Shown: one piece after another, positions 57,601 to 63,922 of the stretch | Layout: each line of letters begins with the position of its first letter | How positions within the stretch are numbered: position 1 is the first letter of the stretch | Assembly (NCBI RefSeq): GCF_964355755.1 | Contig: NC_092670.1 | Coordinates: forward strand, 4,243,001 to 4,307,000 | Direction: 5' to 3' | From: Antedon mediterranea | Lineage: Eukaryota; Echinodermata; Crinoidea; Comatulida; Antedonidae | DNA length: 64,000 bases | Notes under the pieces: model-generated | The model's input: only the letters and a program-made list of their open reading frames with translations | What the model was told of the DNA's origin: nothing | The model's database searches: none | Program-made: the position numbers and the translations under genes

Positions 57601-60600
57601 GCGGCCCGCTATAAATCCCAAAATGCATTGCGCGCGGATTGATATTTTTGTTTTTCACCTGTAATTCGCCCACTTTTCGATCGATCGTGAGGCCAAAACA
57701 AATGGAAGACTCCTAACTTTTCAGCGAAAATACCGGGTTTTCCCCAATTTGTATCAACGGAGTCTGGCAAAAATAGAAAGACAATTAATGCAGCAACTAT
57801 ACAACGTCAGGCTAGGTATATAGCTCGCGTACGATGTTCATACGTTACCGATGTTTACCAGCTAGGCCTACAAAACTAAGCTAGCTAGGCTAGGCCTAAG
57901 ACCGTCCACGAGAGGTCGATCGCCGCGAGCTACTTAGGTAGTGCATTGTTTCTCACTTTTTATCATAATTTACCATAAAACGTACATTTAAGACAAGGAA
58001 TGACATGGTGTAATGTTTTTAAAGTGATATATATGTATTATTTTCCAAAAAACGTCCAAAATTGCAGGGAAGGGGTCTTTAACTTTATAACTTTAATAAA
58101 ACTACAAAAAAGGCTATTCAAAATCTGATTTTATTAATCTTCATTTTTCATGTTTTTGGGGGACAAGACATCTTTAATTATGTTTGTAACAGATGATTTT
58201 AATGTTTTTTATTTTTTTAAATAACATTCTTTTTTATACAGCACTTGCCACTGTATTATGAAATCAGTTATGGACTACGTGAAACAGATGATATGACTAT
58301 TATTTACAATGGTATGAATCAAAATATTAAGTTCACGTTACCATCTGGACTAGCAGAGGAAGATCATAAAGGTAATTTTGTTTTTATTGGACATTTTTAG
58401 ATTTATTCTAGAAAACATGGCCCTATGAATTAGATATAATTAAAAATAAAATGTAAACAAACATCTGCGTATACTGTAGGCCTATGAGACTATGTCTCTT
58501 ATACTGTTTTTAATACCATCAATTTTGTTTAGTGGGTTAAGGAATTTACATTCATTTCATTCATTCATTTATTTATTCATGGTCAAACACTGTAAAATAT
58601 GTACATGGTTTGAAATTATTTTTGTTTGTTCAAAGTTAAACTTTTACATATAAATATAAAAATGAGTTAAAAAGGTTACAATTTTGTAAAATACAAATAA
58701 AACACATTTGAAATACATTTAAGCCTCTTTGTGGTACATTTTGAATTAAATTATATAATTGATATTGATTTGTCTTGTAGTATATATTCATATTGCCATT
58801 ATTGACCATAGAGGTGGAAGAACAAATGTGTGTTTATTACCGATTGAAGTATTGCCTACAGAATATTCAGTTGACACTACTGAGGAATATTTGTAAGTCT
58901 TAATATTCAATGTTTATATGTTGCTCTGTTTTTGGTTTGTTACCTGTCCTGATCAGCTGGTCAATATTGTTTTTTTTCTTCTAATTAATTGTTTTTATGT
59001 ATTTTTGTTTTTGAATTGTTATAGTAAATATCTGTTTCATAAATTTATAAAAGTATTTATATAAATTGTATTGTTTTAAAATTTGCTATGTTGTCATTAT
59101 GGTGCAACTACAGATTAAAAGATAAAGAAATATAAAATATAAAACAAAATACTTTATACAACTGACTATAATTACATACAGCATACAGTAAATACATACA
59201 TACATACATATTATGCAACATAGTATTGTTGTATAGTATAAATATTGTATTGCTGGCTGTTATGATAATATTTACTGATCATAATGTTTTGTGTGTGAGA
59301 ATTGTACAGATTTATAGTTAGATATATGTTAGATATGTAAATCCATAAAAGAATCTTTTAGAAATAGTTATCATTATATATCTTGTTTATTATTTTTTTT
59401 ATTATTCTTTCTTTATTCTATTACACTTTTAGTACTTAGGTTTAACATAATTCATTATATAGTTTTTAGCACATTATCATAGTTAGATAGTGAAATTTAG
59501 TTTAGAGATAGATAGGTGTATGTATAGGATATAGAGTGTGATAGTGATCAGTAAATTATATCATTAACAACCTATATAATACAAAATAAATTCATACACA
59601 CAATTTAAAATATTAATATAATAATATATTATACAGCATTAATGGAAGAACATGAAATCATATCCACCATTTTCATTTTTTGCATTTAATATGTTATCAA
59701 TCATACATTTTTTAATGGTTTATAATATTTTGCTAATTTTCTGATTGTATAAAACATTTATAGTTAACATGAAAATTAATGTATTTATTATTATGAGTAT
59801 ATGCATCGTGACTAAACATGTTCATAAAACAGAGTGTATAGTACATATTAATAATATTATGCATATATTTACTTTCTTTTTGTATCATATTTAAGTAAAT
59901 TTAATAGGTTTTTATATTGTAATTTGTATATCGGATTCATATTTGTATCCATATATTTAAACACAAATATATATATATATATATATATATGTTAGTAATA
60001 TATTTAATCAATTTTTGTATAGTATATGGAATAATTAACAAGCAACAAAAAAATTGATTTAATTTGATAAAACCTTCTTTCATATTTCTGTTCCACATAT
60101 GGATAATACAAAAAATCAATGCAAGCTAAAATATTTATGTTCTAAAGTATCGAATTTATTTTATATGAATATCTCTTAAGCTCTATCTACACTATCAATA
60201 ACAAAAAAAAGTGTGAGATGCACAAATATGGTAGTGATATGTCCAAATATGGTAGTGATATGACAACATCATGTCCATATATGGGCACATCACATTTTTT
60301 TGTCACATAAAGTTTGATAGTGTAGACAGAGCATTAGAAAAATTATATCCTTTACCTGGGCCAGTAACAGTATTATTTTCAGTGTGTATTTTTATTTTTT
60401 TTTACAGCTATATTTTTATATTTATACACACGTTTTATTTATGTATTTAAAGTTTATGAATTGTGAATTTGGTGCAACACATTGATTTTATAATTTCATG
60501 ATTATAAGTCACAAATTGGTAACAATGGGTATTAAGTACATTTTGTATTTTAAGCTCTGTCTACACTATCAAACTTAATGTGACAGCAAAATGTGATGTG

Positions 60601-63600
60601 CCCAAATATGGACATGATGATGTCATACAACTACCATATTTGGGCACATCACTCTTTTTTTGTCAAAGTTTTGATAGTGTAAACAGAGCTTTAGTGAATG
60701 TATTTATACTCATTGTTAGTTTTATATTTAATCTAGACTTTGTTGCAGAGCCAAAAGTTTCAGTTGTATGCCATTTTATGTTCAATTGAATTGATTCAAG
60801 CCTGAAGTCAGTTTGTGAAATTTAAGTTGTTGGGTTTTAAATACAAACTGAACAGTTAAAAATAATAACTAGATTTTAAACCATTCCAAATGTCAGTATT
60901 TTACTATGGCAATATTAAATCATTACCTTTGGGCATATTATGGTTAAGAGTTCTATAAAATGTTTTTATTTTTTATGTGCTTTTTAATAATGTATAAATG
61001 AATTTATGAATGAATAAAAACCATTAGGTATAACAAGACTGTTGTTGCTGGCAATGAACTACAAGACAAGATAGTGATGGGCTTGCCTCAAGATATCTAT
61101 CATTTTACTAACACCATTGCACATATGCTAAACAGACTAATTGAAGTAGAACATGACGATGCTGAGAAGCAATCGGTAAGTTAAATTAATGATCCCCACG
61201 ATTACTGTTTTAAGATGACACATACTGATTTAAGCTTTCTTATGTATTGATAATTGCCCACTCAGACAAAACAAGACAATCCGGTGTTCTCCCAATATCG
61301 AAATAAATTTGAATTATTGATCTTTAATGATGACCTTTCAACCTTCAGGCATTAACTTTGAGACGTGAAATCCGTGAACACTTGCTGAAAGCTGTTGAAA
61401 ATATACCAAACAGAAATCTGTATGAGATGCACATTGCTATTTCTTCTGTTGATGCAGTTTGTCAAAAGCCATCTGAGGTATGTTATGTGTTTTCATGATG
61501 TGCCCATATATGGACATGATGTCATATCACTACCATATTTGCCCATATCAATACCATATTTGGGCACATCACACTTTTTTGATAGTGTACACAGAGCTTT
61601 TTGTTACTGTACCATGAAGTATGTATCTTTCATGCTATGGTTAAAATATATTTATTTGATTTATTTTTAATTAGAGATTTTATGCTAAAATTAAGATTTG
61701 ACTTTGTTATTTCAGCTGACTTTAGATGCAATAAAAATGGCTACAGATATTGTTAGACATGTTACTGGAGAAGCTATTAGCCAGAAACAAGGCCACAAAC
61801 ACCTACTACAGCACAGTGTATCAGCTGCATCTGGGCTACTGTCAGCAATGCCGCATATCGACAATACTTTGTACTCTGTCAAAAATCGTATAGCACAGAC
61901 CATTATTGAGGCTACATACTTGCATATTAAGGTATTAATTACAGCTGGAAATTTACTGAATTATTTACTTTAGAGTTAATAGGAAATATCTAGAATGTAC
62001 AGGCTGCTATTATATAGCTAATATATATAACAACTTGTAACAATCAAATCTTCTCAGATAAAGACTATAAACCGTAGGTCCAGTGTACACATCTAGCTTT
62101 AAAGAACCTAGTACATCTTTCGAGACGAGTAGGGTGTAATGTTACCCCAGTGTACTAGTACATCACAGCCACTGATCATACTTGGACCCTTTGGAAGACC
62201 AGTCTTTGACAAAAATTCAAAATTCGACCTCGCGTGTTTCTAATTTCTTACCTTATCAAGATTCATATTAATAATTTATTGATCTTAAATGCAAATTTTG
62301 AATAAATCCTACTTTTATTTTCTTCAGCTTCAGTTAAATGAGTTAGTGGTGAATCAGTTTCCAACAGAGAGTAAATCTCCCGTAGTCAACACATTTATGG
62401 CAAGGCTGGATAAAGTGTCAAGCCTGACTGTGGAGGAAGATAGTAACCAATTTACACTACCAAGTAATATGGATGTCATATTGGGTAATCAGACAAAATC
62501 AGTGTGTTGGGATGTTTCTTTGGTGACTTACACTATAAATCCATATCAGTGGAATCCTATGGGAACTAAGGTAATATTATTTGTTTTTGGTGTATTTTTA
62601 TTGTCTTGAATCCGGTTATATACAGTTTAGTTTAGTGGAGTGGAGCTGTAGCTTGGTGGTGTAGTGGAGTTGTAGCTTGGTGGTGTAGTGGAGCTGTAGC
62701 TTGGTGGTGTAGTGGAGCTGTAGCTTGGTGGTGTAGTGGAGCTATAGCTTGATGGTTAACGTGCTTGCCTTCCAATCCAAAGATTCAATCCTGACCTAGT
62801 GCCAGGGAGTACCTAGTGCCAGTCCCTAAGCCTCAAATGAGAATTATAAAATAGTTTATCCATCCTGTAATTGGTGAGTTTGTGTTCGCTGGATGCGTAT
62901 GAAATAAAAATAAAAACATTACCTTATTCTAAAATTCAGAAAATTACTTCTTTGTGGTTGATATTGTGAAAGGCCATAGACTGGGAAATTGCATTTTCAC
63001 TATTGTAAAGTCCAACATTTTCACGACCTTTTATTTTTTCTTTTTCGATTTGACTTGCATTGCTTTCACAGTTCAGTTGCTTTCCTTGAAGATTTTAAGG
63101 TAAAAATGTTTTATTTTTAGGTGACAACAGGTGTTTCATCTCTTGACCTGTTTACATGTGATGGAAAGGACTTGGTAGTGGAAAACTTAAATACAGAGCA
63201 CCAAATACATCTTAGTGTACCACATGACCTTTCTATAGAGGTAAGCTTATTCTATAGCCTGATTGTTGATATAATTGCAATAAAGGCCTACTGTAGCTAT
63301 TAGGCAGTTTAGGCAACCTCTGTATCCATATACTTGTGTAGCTTGAAATCAATACCATACGTGATACCGATTTTCAATGCGGATTGCATTCACCACGATT
63401 AAGATTTATTCGTTACAAATTGAATTTGTAGCACAACATAAACATAAATTATTCAAGGACAGAGTTTAGTATAAAAATGTTTCAAGAAAACAACAAAGAA
63501 GTAAAAAATGTAGGCTAGCAGGAAAGTTTAATGAAGAGGCTATATGTATATGGGCACATCACATTTTTTTGTCACATAAAGTTTAATAGTGTAGACAGAG

Positions 63601-63922
63601 CTTTACACTTACATTGTAATTACAAATATTAACCTACATTATATTTATATACTATCACGTTCACAGAATTCAGAACCTGGAAACTTCACCTTTGACAAGG
63701 CAAATATGAATATTCATGAGTTTAATGTGACTGACGACAATATGCAACAAACACTACACTTTACTTTGGAGTTCTTTTCAACTTCTAAGAGGGAGTTATT
63801 GCCGCTTAGGTTAGTGTTACGCTGGAGAGAGGAACCTACACCGTACGAGTATGACCTCAAGTGGGACTATGATGATTATGAGAATTCAATCGAGCAAATA
63901 TTTCAACCTGGTTTTTTTAATG
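15535..63922 (+). CDS. Polycystin-1-like receptor (WSC-PKD-REJ), 36 exons, 3' end outside window
   Basis: Polycystin-1 family proteins are large ciliary/plasma-membrane receptors that pair with TRPP (PKD2) channels. Exons: 15535-15613, 20565-20679, 20819-20917, 21578-21756, 28103-28258, 32999-33324, 36648-36734, 36877-38194, 38500-38637, 38966-39078, 43320-43564, 43971-44660, 44950-45317, 45874-46101, 46532-46651, 47487-47691, 48267-48509, 48688-48820, 49579-49776, 50670-50857, 51348-51569, 51952-52103, 52697-52804, 53392-53672, 54680-54755, 54975-55049, 55351-55563, 55800-55936, 58242-58371, 58781-58892, 61028-61175, 61349-61477, 61716-61931, 62328-62570, 63121-63240, 63667-63922. All junctions are phase-consistent; 7,846 nt give 2,615 codons plus one base. 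Order: signal peptide, WSC (residues about 28-110), about 15 PKD repeats (about 130-1600), REJ (about 1600 onward) split by an acidic insert (about 1868-2070). No LRR, C-type lectin or LDL-A module is seen. NxS/T sites are frequent, as expected of an ectodomain. Whether it is the strict PKD1 orthologue or a PKD1-like paralogue cannot be settled here. Confidence 0.93.
16690..16960 (+). mobile_element. Decayed non-LTR reverse transcriptase remnant
   Basis: One + frame near 16765-16860 reads INIDRIQTIQNKAFCIIPKA followed by HLLTPPIRTLQ. This resembles the end of a LINE reverse transcriptase domain (IQ-x-x-x-NKA-x-R-x-I, then TP-x-x-x-L). The frame is broken around it. It is a short fossil, and the clade is uncertain. 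Confidence 0.45.
17010..17273. repeat. Direct tandem duplication of about 120-140 bp
   Basis: TTCTGAATACAAT ... AAAATGCGACCGGTTAA occurs twice head to tail (from about 17010 and 17131), both containing TTTATAAAATGTATACAACC. The copies differ by small indels in A/T runs. Confidence 0.88.
19891..20044. mobile_element. MITE-A copy 5, full length with TAA target duplication
   Basis: 154 bp: starts AGCCCTGTCTACACTATTAA, ends TTGATAGTGTAGACAGAGCT, flanked by TAA on both sides (19888-19890, 20045-20047). It shows the whole near-palindrome and is a good family reference. Confidence 0.88.
20565..21756 (+). CDS. Polycystin-like exons 2-4: WSC carbohydrate-binding domain
   Basis: Exons 20565-20679, 20819-20917 and 21578-21756 encode a WSC domain at about residues 28-110, with eight cysteines (33, 57, 61, 77, 79, 95, 99, 107 by my numbering). 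Recognisable pieces are WYMGCYTE, CSSLC, AECKCN and the closing QVCGGNSSLSIYSVNG. WSC domains are putative sugar-binding modules and occur near the N-terminus of vertebrate polycystin-1, where LRRs precede them; here the WSC follows the signal peptide directly. The rest of exon 4 (after the WSC) begins the first PKD repeat. Confidence 0.92.
21846..22007 (-). mobile_element. hAT-like MITE copy 1
   Basis: Begins CAGTGGTGTAA and ends TTACACCACTG, terminal inverted repeats typical of hAT elements. The body (CTCAGGGGTCCCCATAAGCT) matches, in reverse, the copies at 41085 and 45624. No 8-bp target duplication is evident. Confidence 0.75.
25560..25700 (+). mobile_element. 5S-SINE body fragment, head missing, poly(A)-like tail
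   Basis: Shares with 49420-49540 the order CCTCTGGT-AAGGT-GGCACTGGA, AGAGAAGCCC, TGTT(A/G)GGACCA and CAGTCCTGGCTTT. It lacks the 5S-like head, so it is a 5'-truncated copy. It ends in an A-rich run near 25700. Confidence 0.7.
26640..26820 (+). mobile_element. SINE body, same family as 7005-7225
   Basis: Reverse-complement relationship to 7005-7225: AATACTAGGGAGGAT, GGCTTAGTACAA and CCCTATGTTCAGAAT occur in the same spacing. Intron 4. Confidence 0.55.
27494..27690 (+). mobile_element. MITE-C copy
   Basis: Starts ATTGTTCCCCCAAAAACATG, then GAAGATTAATAAAAAAGACT and the conserved TTACAGTTTTTTCGG near the end. It is missing its outer 5' ATTAAAGATG; intron 4. Confidence 0.7.
28103..33324 (+). CDS. 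Polycystin-like exons 5-6: first two PKD repeats
   Basis: Exon 28103-28258 (phase 1 to 1) completes a degenerate PKD repeat (VQVRWLVNAS ... HRFQQQGLYVI), and exon 32999-33324 starts the next, with core LTFVWEFEDGSTF. The junction reads GLYVI-DVEVEN, the usual G-Y-x-V end of a PKD beta strand, which supports direct splicing of 5 to 6. The GDG turn is EDG here. PKD repeats are Ig-like extracellular folds thought to act in mechanosensing and adhesion. Confidence 0.88.
28303..28927. mobile_element. Possible 0.6-kb inverted-repeat element
   Basis: The left end (GTTCGCACACACACATTCGC then AATCTAGAT) and right end (AATCTGGATTACAGTCCGCA then AGTGTGAACC) are imperfect inverted repeats. Identification is weak because no second copy was seen. 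Confidence 0.35.
29549..29755 (+). mobile_element. MITE-C copy
   Basis: Starts TAAAAGATGTATTGTCCCC, then ATAAAGATTAATAAAATCAG, TTTAATAAAGTTAAATCAC and AACCAAAAACCCATTGGC. The right end is decayed. Confidence 0.72.
30171..30216. mobile_element. MITE-A copy 6, right half only
   Basis: Starts CATCACACTTTTTTGG and ends TTTGATAGTGTAGACAGAGC followed by TTAAG. The left half is missing. Confidence 0.65.
31138..31207 (+). CDS. Candidate alternative first exon encoding a second signal peptide
   Basis: ATGATG at 31138-31143 opens 23 codons with a signal-peptide pattern (KLFVLLVCLELFGILSC) and ends at a strong GTAAGT donor after 31207 in phase 1. The next polycystin exon (32999) begins in phase 1, so splicing is in frame and would give a secreted or membrane form lacking WSC and the first PKD repeat. 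The 400-500 bases upstream are visibly richer in GC than the rest of the intron, with CCAAT-like motifs (ATTGG) and a CATAAATA box near 30810. It is inference from sequence only. Confidence 0.45.
35060..35416 (+). mobile_element. Dead LINE 3' end (RTE-like) with GAT-repeat tail
   Basis: The frame from 35066 reads GSLRWIGHILRKDEDE and then GRRRERG, the C-terminal pattern of many RTE-type endonuclease/RT polyproteins (R-W-x-G-H-x-x-R then G-R-R-x-R-G-R-P). A TGA replaces the Arg codon before PKMRLKD and another stop follows. It ends AAAAGATGATGATGATG, a short-period tail common in RTE elements. Confidence 0.7.
36222..36440 (+). mobile_element. tRNA-derived SINE
   Basis: tRNA-like head with an A-box-like GTCAAGTGGTTGAGTGG and a B-box-like GGTTCAAGAC about 50 bases later. 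The body contains GAGGTCCAGTGTACACATCT and TTTAAAGAACC; this body is shared with 62050-62180. Confidence 0.6.
36648..39078 (+). CDS. Polycystin-like exons 7-10: PKD repeats about 3-7
   Basis: Exons 36648-36734, 36877-38194 (1,318 bp, the largest), 38500-38637 and 38966-39078. PKD cores visible: YLEIDFGDGRRF, TTFFWELSLQ, VTFRWDFGEMDVY, VRFTIDIGRG and LLYQWTVDA, each followed by the F/Y-x-x-x-G-x-Y/F-x-V motif. Several repeats have lost the second Gly of GDG. The exon 7 donor is ambiguous: GT at 36735 and at 36741 are both in frame and differ by two residues. A large exon of tandem PKD repeats also exists in vertebrate PKD1. Confidence 0.9.
38737..38902 (+). mobile_element. MITE-C copy, internally deleted
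   Basis: Starts GATGTATTGTCCCCCAAAAA and ends GGGGACAATATATCTTTAA, the two inverted ends of the family, but only about 165 bp long. Located between polycystin exons 9 and 10. Confidence 0.78.
39620..40290 (-). mobile_element. Dead LINE 3' end (CR1/Daphne-like), minus strand
   Basis: Minus-strand frames read NKLNWLPVDLRVKQIKLL, then after a stop and frame shift MYHIINGLSPTFMNDG, then ITLWNHLPKLIQ and FKRNIRKHL: the thumb/tail pattern of CR1/Jockey-group reverse transcriptases (L-x-W-L-P-V ... W-N-x-L-P-x-x-I). A TTTATTTATTTA-type tail at 39620-39645 marks the 3' end. It is 5' truncated and inactive. Confidence 0.78.
41085..41270 (+). mobile_element. hAT-like MITE copy 2
   Basis: Starts near AACGGCTATGAGCGCTCAC (outer CAGTGGTGT decayed), contains CCTGAGCAGTGCCCAGAGGA and AAGGCCTCCACCGTTGG, and ends GTTACACCACTG. 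Confidence 0.75.
41505..42126 (-). mobile_element. MITE-B copy 2, inverted relative to copy 1
   Basis: 622 bp, nearly identical to the reverse complement of 805-1430. Starts GGGCGCGTTTATACAACACG, ends GTTGTATAAACACAGCC, flanked by TAA on both sides (41502-41504, 42127-42129). High similarity across the full length suggests recent activity of a trans-acting Harbinger transposase. Confidence 0.88.
43320..48820 (+). CDS. Polycystin-like exons 11-18: PKD repeats about 8-15
   Basis: Exons 43320-43564, 43971-44660, 44950-45317, 45874-46101, 46532-46651, 47487-47691, 48267-48509 and 48688-48820. PKD cores: TIEIDFGDGHSA, AILYTWTTKH (degenerate), FTFDINYGDGKTG, IIFEWNFRD, VTFVFNFGDGSPL, LKFYWSMGDQTTY, VWYDWNMGDGSYP and LTYTWNFGDGAIE. 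Introns often fall between the core W-x-F-G-D-G strand and the closing G-x-Y-x-V-x-V strand. Exon 18 closes the last repeat (TGEYVVSVEVGN) and enters the REJ region with a cysteine (QECKLPSV). Confidence 0.92.
45624..45808 (+). mobile_element. hAT-like MITE copy 3, 3' truncated
   Basis: Starts CAGTGGCTTAACGGCTATG, shares CCCTGAGCAGTGCCCAGAGG and GCCCAAGGCCTCCAGCGTTG with copy 2, and stops after CCAGGGACCTC without the right inverted repeat. It ends about 65 bases before polycystin exon 14. Confidence 0.72.
46870..46950 (+). mobile_element. tRNA-derived SINE head
   Basis: A box TGGTGTAGTCGG and an exact B box GGTTCAAATCC about 35 bases apart, in a tRNA-like order, followed by T-rich sequence with two copies of GGCCCTAAACCTTT. 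Intron 15. Confidence 0.65.
47224..47364. mobile_element. MITE-A copy 7
   Basis: Starts AGCTCTGTCTACACTATCAA after TAA, core GTGCCCAAATATAGTAGTG, ends GTCAAGCT before TTA with a decayed right repeat. Intron 15. Confidence 0.8.
48170..48238 (-). mobile_element. MITE-C fragment
   Basis: Contains AGTCTGATTTTATTA and ends GGGGGACAATACATCTTTAA, the outer 70 bases of the family. It lies just before polycystin exon 17. Confidence 0.65.
49203..49314 (+). pseudogene. 5S rRNA-like sequence (SINE head)
   Basis: Collinear with animal 5S rRNA: GATCACCGAAGTTAAGCAA, then GGGCCCGGTTAGAGCTTGGA, then TGGGAGACC and CGGGTGCTGT. Both 5S promoter regions (the A box around AAGTTAAGC and the C box around CTTGGATGGGAGACC) are well kept. 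Several changes from consensus, no closing 3' stem, and fusion to a repeat body argue against a working 5S gene. Confidence 0.85.
49203..49560 (+). mobile_element. 5S rRNA-headed SINE (SINE3 type)
   Basis: A 5S-like head (49203-49314) is followed by a non-5S body of about 245 bp whose second half recurs at 25560-25700. Head plus dispersed body is the structure of 5S-derived (SINE3/Deu-type) SINEs. The element ends a few bases before polycystin exon 19. Confidence 0.8.
49579..52103 (+). CDS. Polycystin-like exons 19-22: N-terminal half of REJ region
   Basis: Exons 49579-49776, 50670-50857, 51348-51569 and 51952-52103. Hallmarks of the REJ (receptor for egg jelly) module: PLVAIIEGGTYRFV and LSANYSYDPNEPVNGI in exon 20, the continuation LRYRWGCKQL in exon 21, and paired cysteines VECLHC and AHCPNC in exon 22, matching the C-x-x-C pairs of vertebrate polycystin-1. 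The exon 22 donor is GTGAGT after 52103, phase 1, joining the acidic cassette. Confidence 0.92.
52239..52523 (+). mobile_element. MITE-C copy, full length
   Basis: About 285 bp. Begins TTTAAAGATGTATTGTCCCC and ends GGGGACATTACATCTTTAA, clear inverted repeats. The interior holds GACCAAAAATTGGATCTGAA and GTGATTGACTTC. A good family reference for reading the nested copy in intron 28. Confidence 0.85.
52697..55049 (+). CDS. Polycystin-like exons 23-26: acidic Ser/Thr-rich cassette inside REJ
   Basis: Exons 52697-52804, 53392-53672, 54680-54755 and 54975-55049 (540 nt, 180 codons). The first two are Ser/Thr/Pro-rich (STPLTPSVSTEM; SSPSPPAPQG). Exons 25 and 26 are dominated by Asp/Glu (14 of 25 residues acidic in exon 25) and contain no Lys or Arg. 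No domain is recognised and it looks disordered. Both flanking introns are phase 1, so skipping all four exons keeps the frame; exons 23 and 26 are also individually symmetric. Exon 26 has a second in-frame acceptor at 54984. Coding status rests on splice signals and frame continuity between clear REJ exons. Confidence 0.75.
53819..54370. repeat. Minisatellite, 32-bp unit, 17 copies
   Basis: Units containing AAACTTGCCACACCTTTTAT start every 32 bases from 53821 to 54333, nearly perfect, with G-to-C changes (CCTGT to CCTCT) only in the last two and a degenerate end. Intron 24, between two exons of the acidic cassette. Confidence 0.97.
55351..63922 (+). CDS. Polycystin-like exons 27-36: C-terminal half of REJ region and beyond
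   Basis: Exons 55351-55563, 55800-55936, 58242-58371, 58781-58892, 61028-61175, 61349-61477, 61716-61931, 62328-62570, 63121-63240 and 63667-63922. After a last acidic stretch (GGDSDESSDKDEVTE) the REJ resumes: SLVVKGDYFNEGKTYAISV, then GKCTVFPSSGTELTTKFTIN and CVEWQD, then helical segments similar in order to the vertebrate polycystin-1 region upstream of the GPS. Exons 31-36 are mostly phase 0. The last exon ends in phase 1 at 63922; the GAIN/GPS, PLAT and transmembrane part must follow outside the window. Confidence 0.88.
56038..57343. mobile_element. pogo/Tigger-like non-autonomous element
   Basis: 1,306 bp with terminal inverted repeats CAGTCAACTCTCCCAATACC and its reverse complement, flanked by TA on both sides (56036-56037, 57344-57345), as in pogo/Tc1-mariner elements. 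The subterminal regions repeat TTCCGG motifs. I see no transposase; short open frames inside are not recognisable. Confidence 0.85.
57454..58078. mobile_element. TTAA-flanked inverted-repeat element (piggyBac-type target)
   Basis: 625 bp starting AGCCCCATTCCCTACGTTTT and ending GCAGGGAAGGGGTCT, flanked by TTAA (57450-57453, 58079-58082). TTAA duplication is characteristic of piggyBac elements. Non-coding. Confidence 0.72.
59968..59990. repeat. (AT)n microsatellite
   Basis: Uninterrupted AT dinucleotide run of about 23 bases. Confidence 0.95.
60179..60333. mobile_element. MITE-A copy 8, full length with TTA target duplication
   Basis: 155 bp: starts AGCTCTATCTACACTATCAA, ends TTGATAGTGTAGACAGAGCA, flanked by TTA on both sides (60176-60178, 60334-60336). 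Confidence 0.88.
60553..60690. mobile_element. MITE-A copy 9, full length with TTA target duplication
   Basis: 138 bp: starts AGCTCTGTCTACACTATCAA, ends TTGATAGTGTAAACAGAGCT, flanked by TTA on both sides. Only about 220 bases from copy 8. Confidence 0.88.
61495..61598. mobile_element. MITE-A copy 10, left end missing
   Basis: Starts within the core (ATGATGTGCCCATATATGG) right after polycystin exon 32 and ends GATAGTGTACACAGAGCT. Confidence 0.78.
62050..62180 (+). mobile_element. SINE body fragment related to 36222-36440
   Basis: Shares GTAGGTCCAGTGTACACATC and CTTTAAAGAACC with the SINE at 36222 and lacks its tRNA-like head. Intron 33. Confidence 0.5.
62640..62757. repeat. Tandem repeat, 24-bp unit, 5 copies
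   Basis: Units of GTGGAGCTGTAGCTTGGTGG plus TGTA repeat every 24 bases. The last unit runs into the tRNA-like SINE head at 62736, so the array looks like an amplification of the SINE's own A-box region. Confidence 0.9.
62736..62890 (+). mobile_element. tRNA-derived SINE with amplified 5' end
   Basis: A box TAGCTTGATGGTTAACGTGC and B-box-like AGATTCAATCC at tRNA-like spacing, then a body with GACCTAGTGCCAGGGAGTAC and a tail GAAATAAAAATAAAAACA near 62910. Intron 34. Confidence 0.62.
63550..63602. mobile_element. MITE-A copy 11, right half only
   Basis: Starts ATGGGCACATCACATTTTTT and ends TAATAGTGTAGACAGAGCT. It lies 65 bases before polycystin exon 36. Confidence 0.72.

Larger units (their letters stand above)
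55977..58178 (-). mobile_element. MITE-C copy interrupted by two other elements
   Basis: MITE-C pieces lie at 55977-56037, 57346-57453 and 58083-58178 and add up to about 265 bp, the family length. The last piece ends GGGGGACAAGACATCTTTAA. The gaps are filled by a pogo-like element and a TTAA-flanked element. Taking both out restores family sequence across both joints. Intron 28. Confidence 0.82.
58893..61027. other. Polycystin-like intron 30 (about 2.1 kb)
   Basis: Extremely AT-rich, with CATACATACATAC near 59205, an (AT)n run at 59968-59990 and two complete MITE-A copies in its second half. No exon is seen. Confidence 0.7.
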
